A stretch of DNA of 64,000 bases from Diphasiastrum complanatum (Eukaryota; Streptophyta; Lycopodiopsida; Lycopodiales; Lycopodiaceae). The stretch covers positions 16,501,729-16,565,728 of the forward strand of contig CM055102.1 of NCBI GenBank assembly GCA_029204225.1, written 5' to 3'. This document shows, piece by piece, positions 1 through 13,100 of this stretch (position 1 is its first letter; each line of letters starts with the position of its first letter). The translations under genes and the position numbers were made by a program. The notes below the pieces were generated by a model. That model searched no databases. It saw only the letters and a list, made by a program, of their open reading frames with translations, and was not told the DNA's origin.

Positions 1-11
1 TTTTGTTGTAG

Positions 12-59
12 CATTTGGAGCAATTAACCAAGCAAGCTAGATCACTTGCAGGAGAAGAT
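12..59 (+). CDS. Possible upstream exon of the CENP-O-like gene
   Basis: This is a 48-nt open segment behind a T-rich acceptor (AG at 10-11), followed by a strong donor (GTAAGT at 60-65). It encodes HLEQLTKQARSLAGED, a helical, charged peptide that fits the coiled-coil N-terminus of the gene that follows. Only this frame is open. It ends in phase 0, whereas the exon at 3419 needs one preceding nucleotide. Either a further small exon lies between 60 and 3418, or one base has been lost at the donor, or this exon belongs to something else. Confidence 0.45.
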
Positions 60-2050
60 GTAAGTCTACTTTGACTCCATATGTTTTGCTTGGATCATAT
101 TTTTATTTTCTAAGTGAACTTGCCTTTATGCATTGATTTATTTTGCCATTCTCCAATGGTTCCAATTCCTAAACAACTCATTTAACAATTGAACGTTCTA
201 AGCACTATACTTAATATAGTCTACTTCTGATCACAACTTATAAGTAGTAGTAGTAAGATGTATGGCTTGATATACGTTTTGATGCATTTATTGTTTATAG
301 TCTAATCCATTTTTATCCACGTGTGGGGCCTTTGAGCCATTCACTTGAGTTACACGACTTGTGTTGTTGGCTCTCGAAGCCACTCCTGTTAGGCGCGGGG
401 CTTTGTTAGGTTGACTAATGAGGCACATTGAGGCACCTTCGACACCATGTATGATTGAAATGCTTGCAACTTAAAATGCATATCGACTTAGACCATGAGC
501 ATATCTATTACTTGGTGGAGCATTAACCACGGGTGTTTATGGGGTTGATTCTTGAATCTCTAGGTTGAAAGCCAACATCTACATAGTTGGACAAAGAGTT
601 ATTGTAGAGACCATGCCATAAATGTAACATTTTATGCTTCTCAGAAGCCCCTAGTTTCAACGGCCTCATGTATTGGCATCAAAGGAGGGAGGTTTTAATT
701 GATAACCTAGGAGCTGAAATTTATGCCTTGTGGTCTAGAAGTCCTCTATCATGGCATATAGTTGTGGACAAGTATTTGCAAGAGGTTGATTATCAACCTT
801 TTGACTATTTGTCCTTGAATTCTTTCATGGGGGTTAATGGCTCCTTTTCGTCAAAGTCTAAAGTTGGATTACATGAGCATTGTGATTACATCGGGAAGAG
901 CTCCTGCTTCATTTTTTATTATCTTGGCCAATAGACCATATGCGTCTCATGCATTTCAATTCACCTTCTTATTATGCCTATTTTCAAAATGTTTACTAGT
1001 CATTATATCCTTCTACATCTCAATACATGCAACTTTTGTTACTCCCATTCCCTCTTTTTCATAGAGTCTTCTTATATGTGCTATCACATGAGCCCATTTA
1101 ATTTCTTTGCCATGAACCTTTACATGAGTTTTCTTCCAAAATTGTGTGTGAACTTCCATCTTGTAAGAAGTGCAACTTGTTACTCTCTAAGGTAGATCCA
1201 GTTTTTCGCCCTTATCACTATTCATTAAACAATTTTCTTTATTTACGTTTTCCTTGTCCCTTTCTTGCCTTTTTGCTTTCATTAGCATACAAGTCATTGA
1301 GAGGTTATTCTGTCTCTATACCCTTGCCCTTCTTGAAGCAGTCTAATGTAGCTCCATTAAGATAGAAAACGACTTTTTGCTCATATCTTGATAGGTAGTC
1401 TTTTTTAGCATCTTCATATAATCATGCCTTTTTGTGAATCATGATGACTGGATCTCTGAATTCTTGTATTTTCATTTTCATCATGCATAGATGCATCGTT
1501 GTCTGCACTTGAACTTGATTCGGAAGAGCTACGATGACGTTGAAGTCAATCTGCATAATCACGATCTTGCCTTTCATCAATTTTCATCATTTGTCTTAAT
1601 TCTTTACGCTGTCGACGAGACAATTGATTTATATGTGGACCATCATATGCCATCCTATTTTTGGATTTAGCTCATGGCCTGCTATTATTGGTGTCGCTAG
1701 AGCTAGATGATAATTGAAAATCTTTCAATTAAAAAAACAAATGCTTAATTATATGACAACATCTAGTGAGATCATTCATGAAATTTGAAATTTCAATACA
1801 AACTAGCAATATCTAACAATAGACTCAACACATATCATAATAGAATACATTAAATACAATCAATGTCATCATATGTAAGCAGATGAAAAATGCCATTCAA
1901 AAATTTATATGTCCGATTCATCAAGTACATGAATTTGTTTGGCTCAAAGCCTTTTGTACACATCTTGGCAAAGGACGATTGTAACTATATTCTATGAATA
2001 ACTCCTCTCTAGATTTGATTGTTCTAATCGCACATACCATCAAATAAGTA
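60..2050. other. Intronic or upstream repeat-like DNA without identified genes
   Basis: AT-rich sequence with only short ORFs (for example 668-934). None shows a domain I recognise. It lies between the possible exon at 12-59 and the SET-like remnant. Confidence 0.5.
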
Positions 2051-2054
2051 CCCT

Positions 2055-2615
2055 TTACATTTTAAGAAAAAAAAACTCTTCTTGTCCATTTGTGCATTCC
2101 TCAATATCACAATTGGTTAAAGAAGGGTGGCCTATAGAACTATTGATGTACACTGCAATGTTGCCATGTATGTCTGGGCATCCATCAATGTACATATGAT
2201 TTGCCTTTGTAGCTATCTTTCCTTGCATGTGCCTTTCCTCCAATGAACATGCATTGGCATTCAAACCATATAATTGCATCTTCTATTGGTGATGACACAA
2301 AGCGTGCCAATCACCCCAATTGTATTTGGGTCTTGCGTACGACATCAATGTGATGGCACTATTCAAGGGAACTTCAATGGTCATCAATGAAAATATGCCC
2401 AAACCGGCATTTGGAAAATGCTCACTAGGTTTAATTATGTACATATGACCCCAATATGAAAATGGTGTCCCATATAACGGTAATGGTACTATAGTGGGCC
2501 AACAAGAATATCTATTTCTATCAAAAGGTTTCACTAATGATTTTAATTCAATTGGAAGTTCAAGCTCAGACAAAGAGTCAAAGAAATTTTTGGACATATC
2601 TACAATACGCAACAT
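2055..2615 (-). pseudogene. SET-domain-like protein remnant, amber stop in frame
   Basis: On the minus strand, one frame reads through two open pieces (2283-2615 and 2055-2279) separated by a single in-frame TAG. The first piece has NAGLGIFSLMTIEVPLNSAI and GDWHALC. The second has YIDGCPDIHGNIAVYINSSI followed by NCDIEEC. This layout resembles a SET domain: a GxGxFA-like strand near the start and the late GNxAxxINHSxxPNC motif, here GNIAVYINSS. The His of NHS is replaced, and I see no Cys-rich post-SET. It sits directly downstream, on the same strand, of a copia pre-integrase scrap, so it is probably transposon cargo or a retro-inserted fragment. The class is recognised by motif only. Confidence 0.5.
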
Positions 2616-2836
2616 TTTTTTAAATGACCAAGTCTATAATGCCAAAGTAAACCTTTATTTGAATGAATTGAAGTACTGAGAGCTTGACTAGAGGCAAAAA
2701 AGCAATGACTCAATTTGTACAAGTATCCATGTCTCTTTCCGAGTGCTAGGATCTTGCTTGTCCTATGAAGTGAACAAGTATTCAACTTTAGTAGGCCTTT
2801 TTTTATGTTTAATGTGTATCCACTTGTGCCTTCCAA
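2616..2836 (-). mobile_element. Ty1/copia gag-pre-integrase fragment
   Basis: The minus-strand peptide contains GYLYKLSH and LLWHYRLGHL, the pre-integrase signature of copia polyproteins (xLWHxRLGHxS). Only about 75 codons survive, without integrase core or reverse transcriptase. Confidence 0.6.
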
Positions 2837-2898
2837 AAGGGATGAGCCATTACATATTTGTTGGTCGAAACAACTGCATAAGGCAGGTAGATGTCTAC

Positions 2899-3010
2899 CA
2901 TTGTTTCATCGAAACGCGTTTTGAACAGAGAAACGTATTTGAAACGTTCCGTTTGAAACAGTCCCGTTTCAAAACGTTTTTCTTTCGTTCGAAACTAGTA
3001 GGAAAAAAAA
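2899..3010. repeat. GAAACG/CGTTTC inverted-motif array (one end of a hAT-like MITE)
   Basis: It begins CATTGTTTCATCGAAACGCG, close to the terminal repeat of the element at 18,660-19,358. It then contains repeated GAAACG and CGTTTC hexamers. No matching right end or target duplication was found. Confidence 0.45.
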
Positions 3011-3418
3011 TCCAAACTCTAAGGTTCGAAAACTAGTGTCTTACTTTCATTAATCATGTACCTGTTATCGTGTTTCAAAACAATTTCTCACTCTTAGAGC
3101 TCCCCAAGTTTTAGACTTCCTAATTTATGACTTATCAATGATCACAAATTACAATCCCAAGTTACTTAGACGACTTAAAACAAAATACGCGTGGCGATTT
3201 TTTTCGGTGTACATTGATCACATTTATAGCACTTTTCAGCCTATTAGCGTTCTGGTGTGGACCCTTGATAACTTATTACATTCTTTTTGACTAGTTGTGC
3301 TTTGGATCCACTTATGGAGATTTCCACCTGTTCAAAATTTTCACTAGTGTTTCTCATCATTTTCTGTCATTTCATTTTGTTATCCATCAATCTTTATCTG
3401 TTCTTGCTATTGTTCTAG

Positions 3419-3459
3419 GTGCTATTGATAGGCTTCGAGATCTCTATGATGAGGCAAAT
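3419..3459 (+). CDS. CENP-O-like exon (coiled-coil part)
   Basis: The acceptor is TTCTAG at 3413-3418 and the donor is GTAGAG at 3460. The exon reads [13 protein letters not shown] after a codon shared with the preceding exon, and ends in phase 0, matching the next exon. The frame hits a stop a few codons beyond the donor, so splicing is needed here. The donor is weaker than those of the other exons. Confidence 0.55.
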
Positions 3460-6400
3460 GTAGAGTTCAAATAGCCATATTTTGCATGTGTAGATCAGTT
3501 TCAGGGTTAAATTATTATAGATAGCTGCTTCACATCCTCTAATTTACCCTCTCGTACTTACTATGGACTTGTTGGTGGTATGCGCTAGTTCTCTTCCTCC
3601 AATAGTGGGTATACTATACACATTGATGACTTGTCAATTTTGCAACTATGCTTAGTTTAGTACTATTTTCTTGTTACTACAAAATTGTAAAATATGCTCT
3701 AGAATCTAGATTGGTATGATACTTTGTGGTGTTGCTATGATTTGTGGAGCTAGATCTTGTTGATTCTATATGTCTCCCCTGGTCTAGATACCTCTTATGG
3801 GATGCATTTGAGCTAGCTCTTGTGGATGGTTGTCAGTCGTGTGGGAGTGCACATTATTTTCCTTCTAGGAGTTCTGCCTCTTTTAGGGTTCCTCAAGGGA
3901 CTATAAACAGGCATGGGAACACTCTTTTCTTAGCTTTGGATATTGGTATTGCTTGAGCTCTTTGCATGGGAGAACTCTTATTGAAATCTTGATGTCTTAG
4001 CCTTTTCTAATTTTGTGGAAATGCTTTCTTGCATCATTTCAGTTTTTCAGCATAGATTACAAATTTTTTAATGTTTTTTAAGCTCCATAGTGAAGAATGT
4101 TGTTCTTAGGATTGCCTCTTTTCTATTATTTCATTTATTGTTATTCAGACTTACATTTGCATTGGTGTACCTTGCTCTTCTGCAGTAGTGTTGGTCATAA
4201 ATGAACCACCACATTGATTGCTGACTCATTTTGAAGGAGAAATTTGGAAGCCTCACAAACCTATTATGAAGCTATGTGTATAGAAATTGACTTTTAGGAT
4301 TGAAGTCACGTACCATATAACATAGGCGTTATTCATACACGTATTAGGGACATGCAAGGGCTATAGAATACTATTTTTAGACAATGGAAAGAAATCCATC
4401 CTTGTCGCAAGCTTTGAATAATATGGTTGTGATTTGCGATTATGTGCGTCTATCATACTGTAGGATTTGTTAGTTGAAACTCACTACAAATGAAGGCAAT
4501 TTCTATAAGCAATTCCCGATTTCTCTTCAAAATTGGAGATTTCACATCTAGCAATTCCTATAAGCAGTGGACTTTTCTATTAGAATTAAGGCTTTTAGCT
4601 CTCTGTCTTCTGACAGATTCTGGTAGATGCATGGCTTTTTGAATCTTATGAATCTGTTGATAACTCAAGATTGTCTTATCTATTGGTCAGGTTGATGAAG
4701 ATGTACCTTCTTTGGCAATTACTCGGGCCAAATGTAAGTTCCAACTTGAATGGATTTGTGAATATACCCAGTTTGTACAAGTCGCTAGTTGATTTCAATT
4801 CAAATCATGATTCTTCTTAGATCATTATCTAATTACCTATTTTGCCCTTGATTCTAGACTAGTCTACAAATGCATTTGTGAGGTAGCAACTTTGTTCAAC
4901 TTGTTAGACTTAGTTAGGTGATTCTATTTACACGATGTTTCCTTTTAATCCTGATTTTTGGAAAATTTCTTTGTGCTTTAGTGGCAGGATTGCAACATAC
5001 TCATTTAAAGCTTCGAGAAAGGCTCAGGTATTTCTTCTTATATTAATTGGCAAGCATTGGCTGTTTCTATGGATTTAATTGTCCTAGCACGCTCTTTTTT
5101 AATGCTAAAAACAAGCATTTCATGCTAATTTTTAAATTTGTGAATATTGAACCAAAGTTATGTAGGTAAGCAAAGCTAAAAGTCGCTAATAAATTTCTTT
5201 CTTTGTTTTTTCCCGTGTTGTGAGACTCAACATTTTTTTTTCTTCTGATAATGACAGTGGTCGAGAGAAAGTTGATGCTGAACGACTGCAATTCGCTTTT
5301 GCTTCGTGTTTAATAAATAGACCACATGGTAACGGTTTGAAATGTTCGTTTGTTTCGTAGTTTTACTAGTAACGATTGTGTCATTGCTGGTAAAGGCTTC
5401 CTGAAGACCACTGCGGAATTGTACGACTTGAGTCTGAAGAGGAATTCTCTTTTTAGATGCCTCTCTAAAAGCAGCAATGCCGCAAAAAACCTTAATTTTA
5501 CAGAAAGAGAATATAGATGTATATGGAACTTTCATATATTATTAGTAGTATATCTCTTGGAAGTGGACATTACTTTTTCTTTTAGTGAATTTTCAACAAG
5601 CGTAGTGAAATATGACTCTTGACCTTCTTTGTAGGATAACTTAGTGTGGTGGCATTTCTTTGTGGGGATTGCTTGCAAGGAAACCTATTGTCATTAATAT
5701 CAATATATTTCTTCGAGAATCATTATATTTTGTTAATTTTGTACTGTCTTGAGATTTGTTAGTAAGTCACTGTTGTGTACATGTGGTCAAGGTAGAACGT
5801 GTTTGGAGTTTGATTGAAGTCCTATCATAATCAACTCATAAAAGACTTTTTAGCATGAAGAGGATTTATCCAGAGTTGGAGTCTAGAATGAGCAATTTCC
5901 TGACCTATAGACGTGGTTGTGGCCATGCTAGAGCCTAGATGTGTAGAAGTAATAAGTGTGAAGGCAGAATGTGGTTGTTGACATGGCAGTTTTGGACTTG
6001 TAGGACAAGTCTCATTCACAAGCAGTCACAAACTATTTAGGGCCTTGTGGAAGGGGTGTACTATCACCTGCCATTCAAACAAGGTCTGCTGTTTATGAGT
6101 AGAGTAAAAGTGGGAGATAGAGACATGTATTTATTAGCTTATGATTTGGTTTCCAAGCCTCATTGCTAGTCCTAAGGGATTGGCCATTTATTGTCATTGA
6201 TGGAACTCTTTCCCACTATTACTCATAGTCCTATGACAAGACAAGCACGCATAATACAATGGGATGAATTTACTAGGCTTAGGTACGGGTTTGGAGCAAG
6301 ATTTTTTAAAAGTGACGTGCTACTTCCAACCAAAGACCTCCTTGTTTGCAGAGAGCACTAGCATCCCCACTTCAATTGACATCATTACCTCTGGTGACTT

Positions 6401-9400
6401 TTATTACTTGGACAGTTGGCTGCCAGATTGATTTACATGATGTAGAGTTCGATCCTTCACGTCTACATGCATTCAACAATGAGAGCTTGGTATTTGTAGA
6501 ACCTTAGCTGACAAAGATGGTTTAATTACAATATATGTAGAGGCACCTAGAGGAACCTTACTAGGTCATAGACAATGGCCTAGATAGATAGCCGTTGTTA
6601 GTTGATTTCCCATGCCTCCCAGAGAGCAGAGGACAAAACGTAGTGTTTGATCACGATGGGCTAGGTCAATATCTCTGCCATCAATTGAAATTGGATCTGC
6701 TCGTGGACGACCAGTGAAAAAGTTTGTAATCTGAGGCTTTGTATCACTATCCACGGGAGCCTGGGCTCTTCACAGTAAGGACATCTCATATATCATAAGG
6801 GCAACACATCTAGGATCCACATAAGTGATGAGAGAGTGTAAAGTGGGTGCATCCTTGAAAAGGCAATGATAACACCCACGGATCTCGTACTAGGCCGAAC
6901 ATTTGAAAAGGAAATGCTCTCCAACTCAATCTCTCCCAAGGAACACATTTGACATAGTCTGTCCGCACGTGGAGTACCCTGATAACAACCAATCTCAATA
7001 GCAAGCTAGTGGGAAGAAACCCGAGATTGTCTAGAGTAAACTGTAAACAGTGTGAGAGTCCATAATCAAGGTAGTGTGCACGTTTAGGAAAATTTGCTCC
7101 ATCAAGCTCCAGAAAATATGTCCGATAGAAATCTGGCTTAACGCTCAACTGTCCTCGGAAACCAGCTGTCACATGTAATTTGAATCCCTTGCCCAATGTA
7201 AATTGTAAATTGTAATTATTAAATTTTAAATGGCTAAGTCACCGGCCTATGGAGACAATTGTAAATTGCAATGTAAATATTGTTATAGTGACTTATTCCG
7301 AGATGGCCAAGGGGGCACTGGGTCTCATGAGAGTCTACTGGACTGACCTCCTAAAAAGTAGGAAGTGTTGACTGGTCAACGTGACATGTGTCATATGCTC
7401 ACTGGGACACTTGGTCCAGTGTATGAGTGACACTTGTCGGACGGTCAATGGACGAGTCAACAGGATGGGTCATATGTTCATTTTGACACTTGGTCCAATG
7501 CATGAGTGACACGTGTCAGACTGTCCACCTACTAGCTTGCCTATGTGTCAGACTATAGATGCCGTTGAGAATTGGTTGCAAAAATGGAGAAAGCATTCCA
7601 GATGTGCGGCATAGACGATGAAACTGAGATGATTGCTGAAGCCACATATCGTTTTCAAGAGTCAGCACAAAGGTGGTGGAGGAAGGTGGAAAAGGATGAC
7701 CTAGTTCCAACCACATGGGAGGCATTTCGGCAAATGTTTACGCAAAATTGGGTGCCTATGGATGAAAGCAATTGAGCCATGCAACAATGGACTTATTTGA
7801 AGCAAGGTAACTTGAGCGTGCAGGATTATGCCGAGAGGCTGTGTTACTTGGCTCCCCGCAAATCATGAGATTGCTCCTTCCGTACGAAACGACGAATACT
7901 CTCTTGAAGTCCCTCCACAAATGGAAAAAGAGAAAATTTGAAGGTCAAACTAGTCAGTGGCAAGCTCGGGGTGATCAAAAGGGGAAGGATGCAGGGGCCC
8001 CCAAAGGCAAAGGGTTGTATGGGCAGCCCAATGCCCAAAAGGGTCATCGTCTTTCAATGCTGTCGCCTTAGGACCAAGAACGTGCAAAGAGGGAGAACCT
8101 TTGTTTTGGATGTTTGGGGCAACACAGGTGGAAGGAATGTCCACGGAACTTGATGCGGACCACATATAATCTTTAGGTGAACCAGATGAATCAGGGTGGA
8201 AGAGATTGAGTAGGAAGCCAATCCAGATGTTCCATGCCTCATGAATGTTTTGTTGGTCAGGAGAGTAGACACGGCTCCAACAACGCTTTTGTCAAAATCG
8301 GCTAGCCAAGGGTATCAATTCTAACACTTCCCTTATTGTTATGCGAGGACAACTGTGTGGTAGAGATGTTCAGGTTCAATTTGACACTTGGTCATAATGT
8401 GTTGAATTCAACTTTGGTATGAAAGTTAGGTGTGAATACTCAACCATCGCAGTACCAGTTTACAGTGGAAATGGCTGATGGGAAGGGTATAGAGATTTGG
8501 AATAAGAGGGTTTTGGGCATTCCACTAATTGTACAAAGTTACACAGAAGAGTTGGATGTTGAGATAACACGACTTGCGCGGTTTGATGTGGTGTTGTGGG
8601 CATTTGTTGGCACACGATGCGGAAGCCACACATAGCCTGCGATACTCATGTGTATGAGTTCTAGTTTGATGGTGTGATGCATTCCCTTCGTGGTGAGCGG
8701 GATGTGCCTCTTGGATCGCTTGTTTTAGCTACGCAGTTGCGTAGGATCCATTGTGAATACATGTGTGTTTGCTTTTTACTTGATATGTCTAATAATACTA
8801 GTCAGAGTAGCATGCAATGTGTGCAAATATGTACTATTGCCAATTTGGATCAAGAGATTAGGAGAGAGTTTTCAGATGTGTTCATAGATGATCTTCCATC
8901 TATTTTACCTCCTAAGAGGAATGCTGAACATAAGATTGAATTAATACCCGGATCATGTCCTGTTAATATACGTCCTTATAGAATGAGTCTTGAGGAAGAA
9001 GAGGAAGTGAGACAGATGGTCAATGATTATTTGGCCAAGGGGCAGAACGACCTAGTTATTCCCCTTTTGCCTCTCCGATCATTCTTGTAGAAAAGAAGGA
9101 TGGATCATGGCGTATGTGTGTGGATTATCGAGGTTTAAATAAGATAACGGTTAAACATCGATATCCTATGCCACGTATAGATTATCTGCTTGATGCCTTG
9201 ACAGGTGCCACTGTGTTCAGTAAAATAGACCTAAAGAGTGGATACCATCAGGTTAGAGTTCGTGAAGAGGATGTACACAAGACTGCCTTTAGAACTCGGT
9301 TCGATCACTATGAGTATCTTGTGATGCCATTTTGGTTGACTAATGCCCCAGCTACATTCATGATGATAATGAATGATGTGCTCAGACCGTATATGGGTAA

Positions 9401-10091
9401 GTTTGTCGTAAACTTTGTTGATGACTTATAGTGTAGGTGAGGTCAAGCATATGGCTTACCTTAGATCTGTGTTGTCTACTTTGAGGGAGAACACTTTGTT
9501 TGCCAATAGTAAAAAAAGTGAATTGTTTAAAAAGGGATTGAGTATCTTGTCTCCATGAAAAGTAATAGATCTCTCTCACCAATGAAGTCGATCAGATCAC
9601 CAACAATGGACGATGAATGTATGTCGTTGCAATTCCAAACCCCAATCTACAAGCAGCGTGGATGGGGCCCCAATATGCTCCCAATATTGGGCACCCCAAT
9701 TCCCTATTTTTCAGCATCCTTAAGACACATTGTCAATGTATCGGATTCGACCATCCCTGTAGATAACACGTCTACCTGTCATTTAAGCTTCTTGGAAAGA
9801 CGTGTGTTGTCATGCTGGCTGATGTATATGCAGATGTTTTCTGGGGTACAAACTCGCTCAGGCAATGGAGACCTGCTGGAATAAGGCAAGGACGAGGTGG
9901 AGCACCATCGCGACCTGGAGAGAGGGGGAGAGAGACCAGATGTTTTCTGGGGTACAAACTCGCTCAGGCAATGGAGACCCACTGGAATCAGGGAAGGACG
10001 ACCTGGAGCAGCATCGCGACCTGGAACACCATCGCCGAGTGGGAGAGAGAGAGGACAGCTGGGGAGTGTGGGCTCCCCCTTACCTTCTTTG

Positions 10092-10149
<58 letters not shown>

Positions 10150-13100
10150 AGCAAGCTAGGACAAGTTGTTGTTATAGCATGATAATGCTACTATTTTGAG
10201 TTGAAACTTCATCATGATTTGTACTTCCTAAATAAAGTGATCTCTTTTCATTGCTTATGCTATCATTAATGATGAACGATAAGTTCAATACTATAGTTGT
10301 GTACTTCATTCAGTCTTGTTAAGTACTTGATAAATGAAGATGCATGGTACTTGGTCAAGCATGCTTGACTATCAATCATTCTATTGTTAATTTGTTCGCA
10401 TGTTGTTTGTAAATCAGGGATTTTTAGATCCTGGAGGATGTTTTTCTTCAAGGAAAACATTTCAAAGGAATCGTTCAAGAGACGTCATTTGACTTCCAGA
10501 CATATCCAGTTTACTTAAATGCTTTAAGTGATTCAAGTGTGAAATCATTTTTAGGCTTCCTTTTCCCTCACAGCCAGCAAGCATTTGCAACCAAGGTCCA
10601 GGATGACCCCTCATGGGTGTGTTGTGGTGCTAGAAAGGTGTATAAATATGGGAGGATGGATGGCTGCTACATTTCTCATTGTTCATGTCTTATGAGCCCT
10701 TTCAAAGATTAAATTAGCCCAGAGATTTTATTTTTCATATTTTTAATTCGTAAGATGTTTTCCTTTCTAGCCTTGGAGTCCTGTAGTAGTTGCCCTTTTA
10801 AGATGATGCATACACCATGTAGAAGGTCATTTCCTGGAAAACTATCATGTAGTCTTGAAGCAATTTGTGTGTCTTTGTTTCTCCTTGAGTATTAATGCAT
10901 TGGTCTGCAAAGTTTTGTTTAAACAAATGTACTGACTTTTGACATGTCTCTTCTGATTTTTATCTTCACAAATGCTTATATGGTTGTTTGTTTCTTGCAG
11001 TTCGTGAACTTGATGTTCAGGAGTGGAATGATTCTTTGATATCAACTATGTGCAATGGAGTGAGCTTCATAGATTTTTAAAGCTTTGTTAAATTACCCTC
11101 TGTAATTCGTACTTGTGCATTGTATCATGTAGCGTATTTGAAAAGTGAAATTCTGTAAAATAAATGTTCAACTTAATGAATTTTCCAAGAGGATATGATC
11201 TTATGCTGTGAAAAACTGTCATGGGTGGGTGGTTTTGGCTGGATGCTCATGTTGCTAGCTGATTCTGTACCTTGGTTCTAATTGAGCTGTGATCAGGCAG
11301 AGAGTCAAGTAACAAATAACACCCTTAGGGAGAAAGTTGGCAGGAGTCAGGTTTATCAGTTTGATACCACAAAGATTCCCTTTCATTTACCTGGAAAGGT
11401 TTGAAAATGATGTTTCCTGTACTGAGTATTGTGGCTCTTGGCTTGAAAGCAGTCCTTATAGTAGCTGATACATTAAAACTTGAAAGCTCTCTACCAATCT
11501 CATTCTGTTGTGGCTAACTATAGCTTCAGGTGCAAAAGGTTTAGCATTTTGAAGTTGTTTCATTTAGGCAGAGAGCACAGCCACCATATGTAGTACCTTA
11601 TGGCTGGTTCTTTTGTCAGACAGTCTGTTCCTTCACTGGTGGTCGTATTGGAGTGCAATTTGAAACCTCTTTTGCAGGTCAGGTTCAGTCTCTCCAATCT
11701 TGTTCTTTTCTTGGCCAATTTGTCAACACTGTAGTCTTTTTCATTCCTTCATTGCTCAAATAGGGCTTGTGAAGGGAGTAATTCTGGCCTTTAGATTGCT
11801 TGGGTTTCTTGTTCAGATGTGGATCTTAAGAAAATTCTATGTATAAAATTTACATCTTGAGAACTTCTTTTGGAAGGTGATGCATTTGAATTTTTGTTAC
11901 TTTACATAGTGTCTGTAAGATCTAGGGATGTTGACCCGGGAATTTAGGGATTTCATTTGAGTAGCTTTGCTCTTTGGTGCTGGTCTTCATCATTGTAGAG
12001 TCTGGGCTTCATCTCTGAAAAAGTGATAGAAATTCACCCTGTTGGTGCCTGATAATTAATGTTGATGTATCCCGATGCATGTGGCCTACACCTATTCTTA
12101 GGTGCAGATGAAATACATTTGAGAACTCATACTGTCTGATTCGTGCTATTCATGATAGAGTTGATGGTCCAAGACTGTGTGGATGCCATAAAATATAAGA
12201 TTGCAATTATTTTTTGTTATGTTTGGGTCCTCTCCAAGAACTATAAATAAATGAGCATATAAATATTTGTATGTACGTCTTTTAAACTTTTTCCAGATTG
12301 CTTAAGCTAACCAAGTATCCGGTATTGTTCAATTATCCCTGTTCTTCCAAATTTTTTTGTTTCTAGAACACTTCAATTGTTCCTCATTGATAAAGAATGG
12401 GTAGTAAAAGATTGCAACTCATGAAACATTTCCCACTTTGACTTGAGCGGTTTCCCCAACACACGCTTAAGTCTAACATTCATCCATCATGGACTTACGT
12501 AAAAGTCAACTCAGAAACGTAACAAGCTTAACCATTCAGACTTAAGAAAACTGGAATCCCAACCAACCCAAAAGCCAACTCAGAATCCCTCCCCAAAAGG
12601 TAACGAAAGGCAAAGACAAGCCACACATGAAACCCAAGGCATAGTGGTCGCCAAACTGACCAATTGGCATAGCGGCAAGCCACACGTCGGTGACATGGAC
12701 CCTTAGGTGCCGGCGATGCAAAAAGGTTGTAGTAAGGGTCCTTCCACTTGGACCAGTCCCGGAGGCGAAATTGAAATGGTAATCATCCCCAAGGATCAAC
12801 TTTATTAAATCTGGAAGAGGTTACATTCATACATAGACTGACCGGTCTCGGGGCCACCAACACGTGCTGGGCAATGTGCCTGGCTCGTGCTGGTAGAGGG
12901 AGCTGAGACCTGGCGACTGGATTCCTGGCACTGGTTGAGCTGCCCAAGTTTATGTCTGCCGGACTTCCCCTATAGTTCTGGTGTGATTCGGCGCACCCCC
13001 TCTGTCCTGAAACATAGCTTTCTGGTAAAGCACGCTTTTTAGGACTTAGTTTTTATTTTGCTGATTAAGCCTGGCAAGCCTGGCAGAATCAGTCTGGCTC

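Noticed and set aside
5380-5517. Possible extra CENP-O-like exon ([20 protein letters not shown])
   Set aside because: The phase could fit after 5328, but the acceptor has a poor pyrimidine tract. The exon at 11,001 joins 5258-5328 directly in phase, so it is not included.
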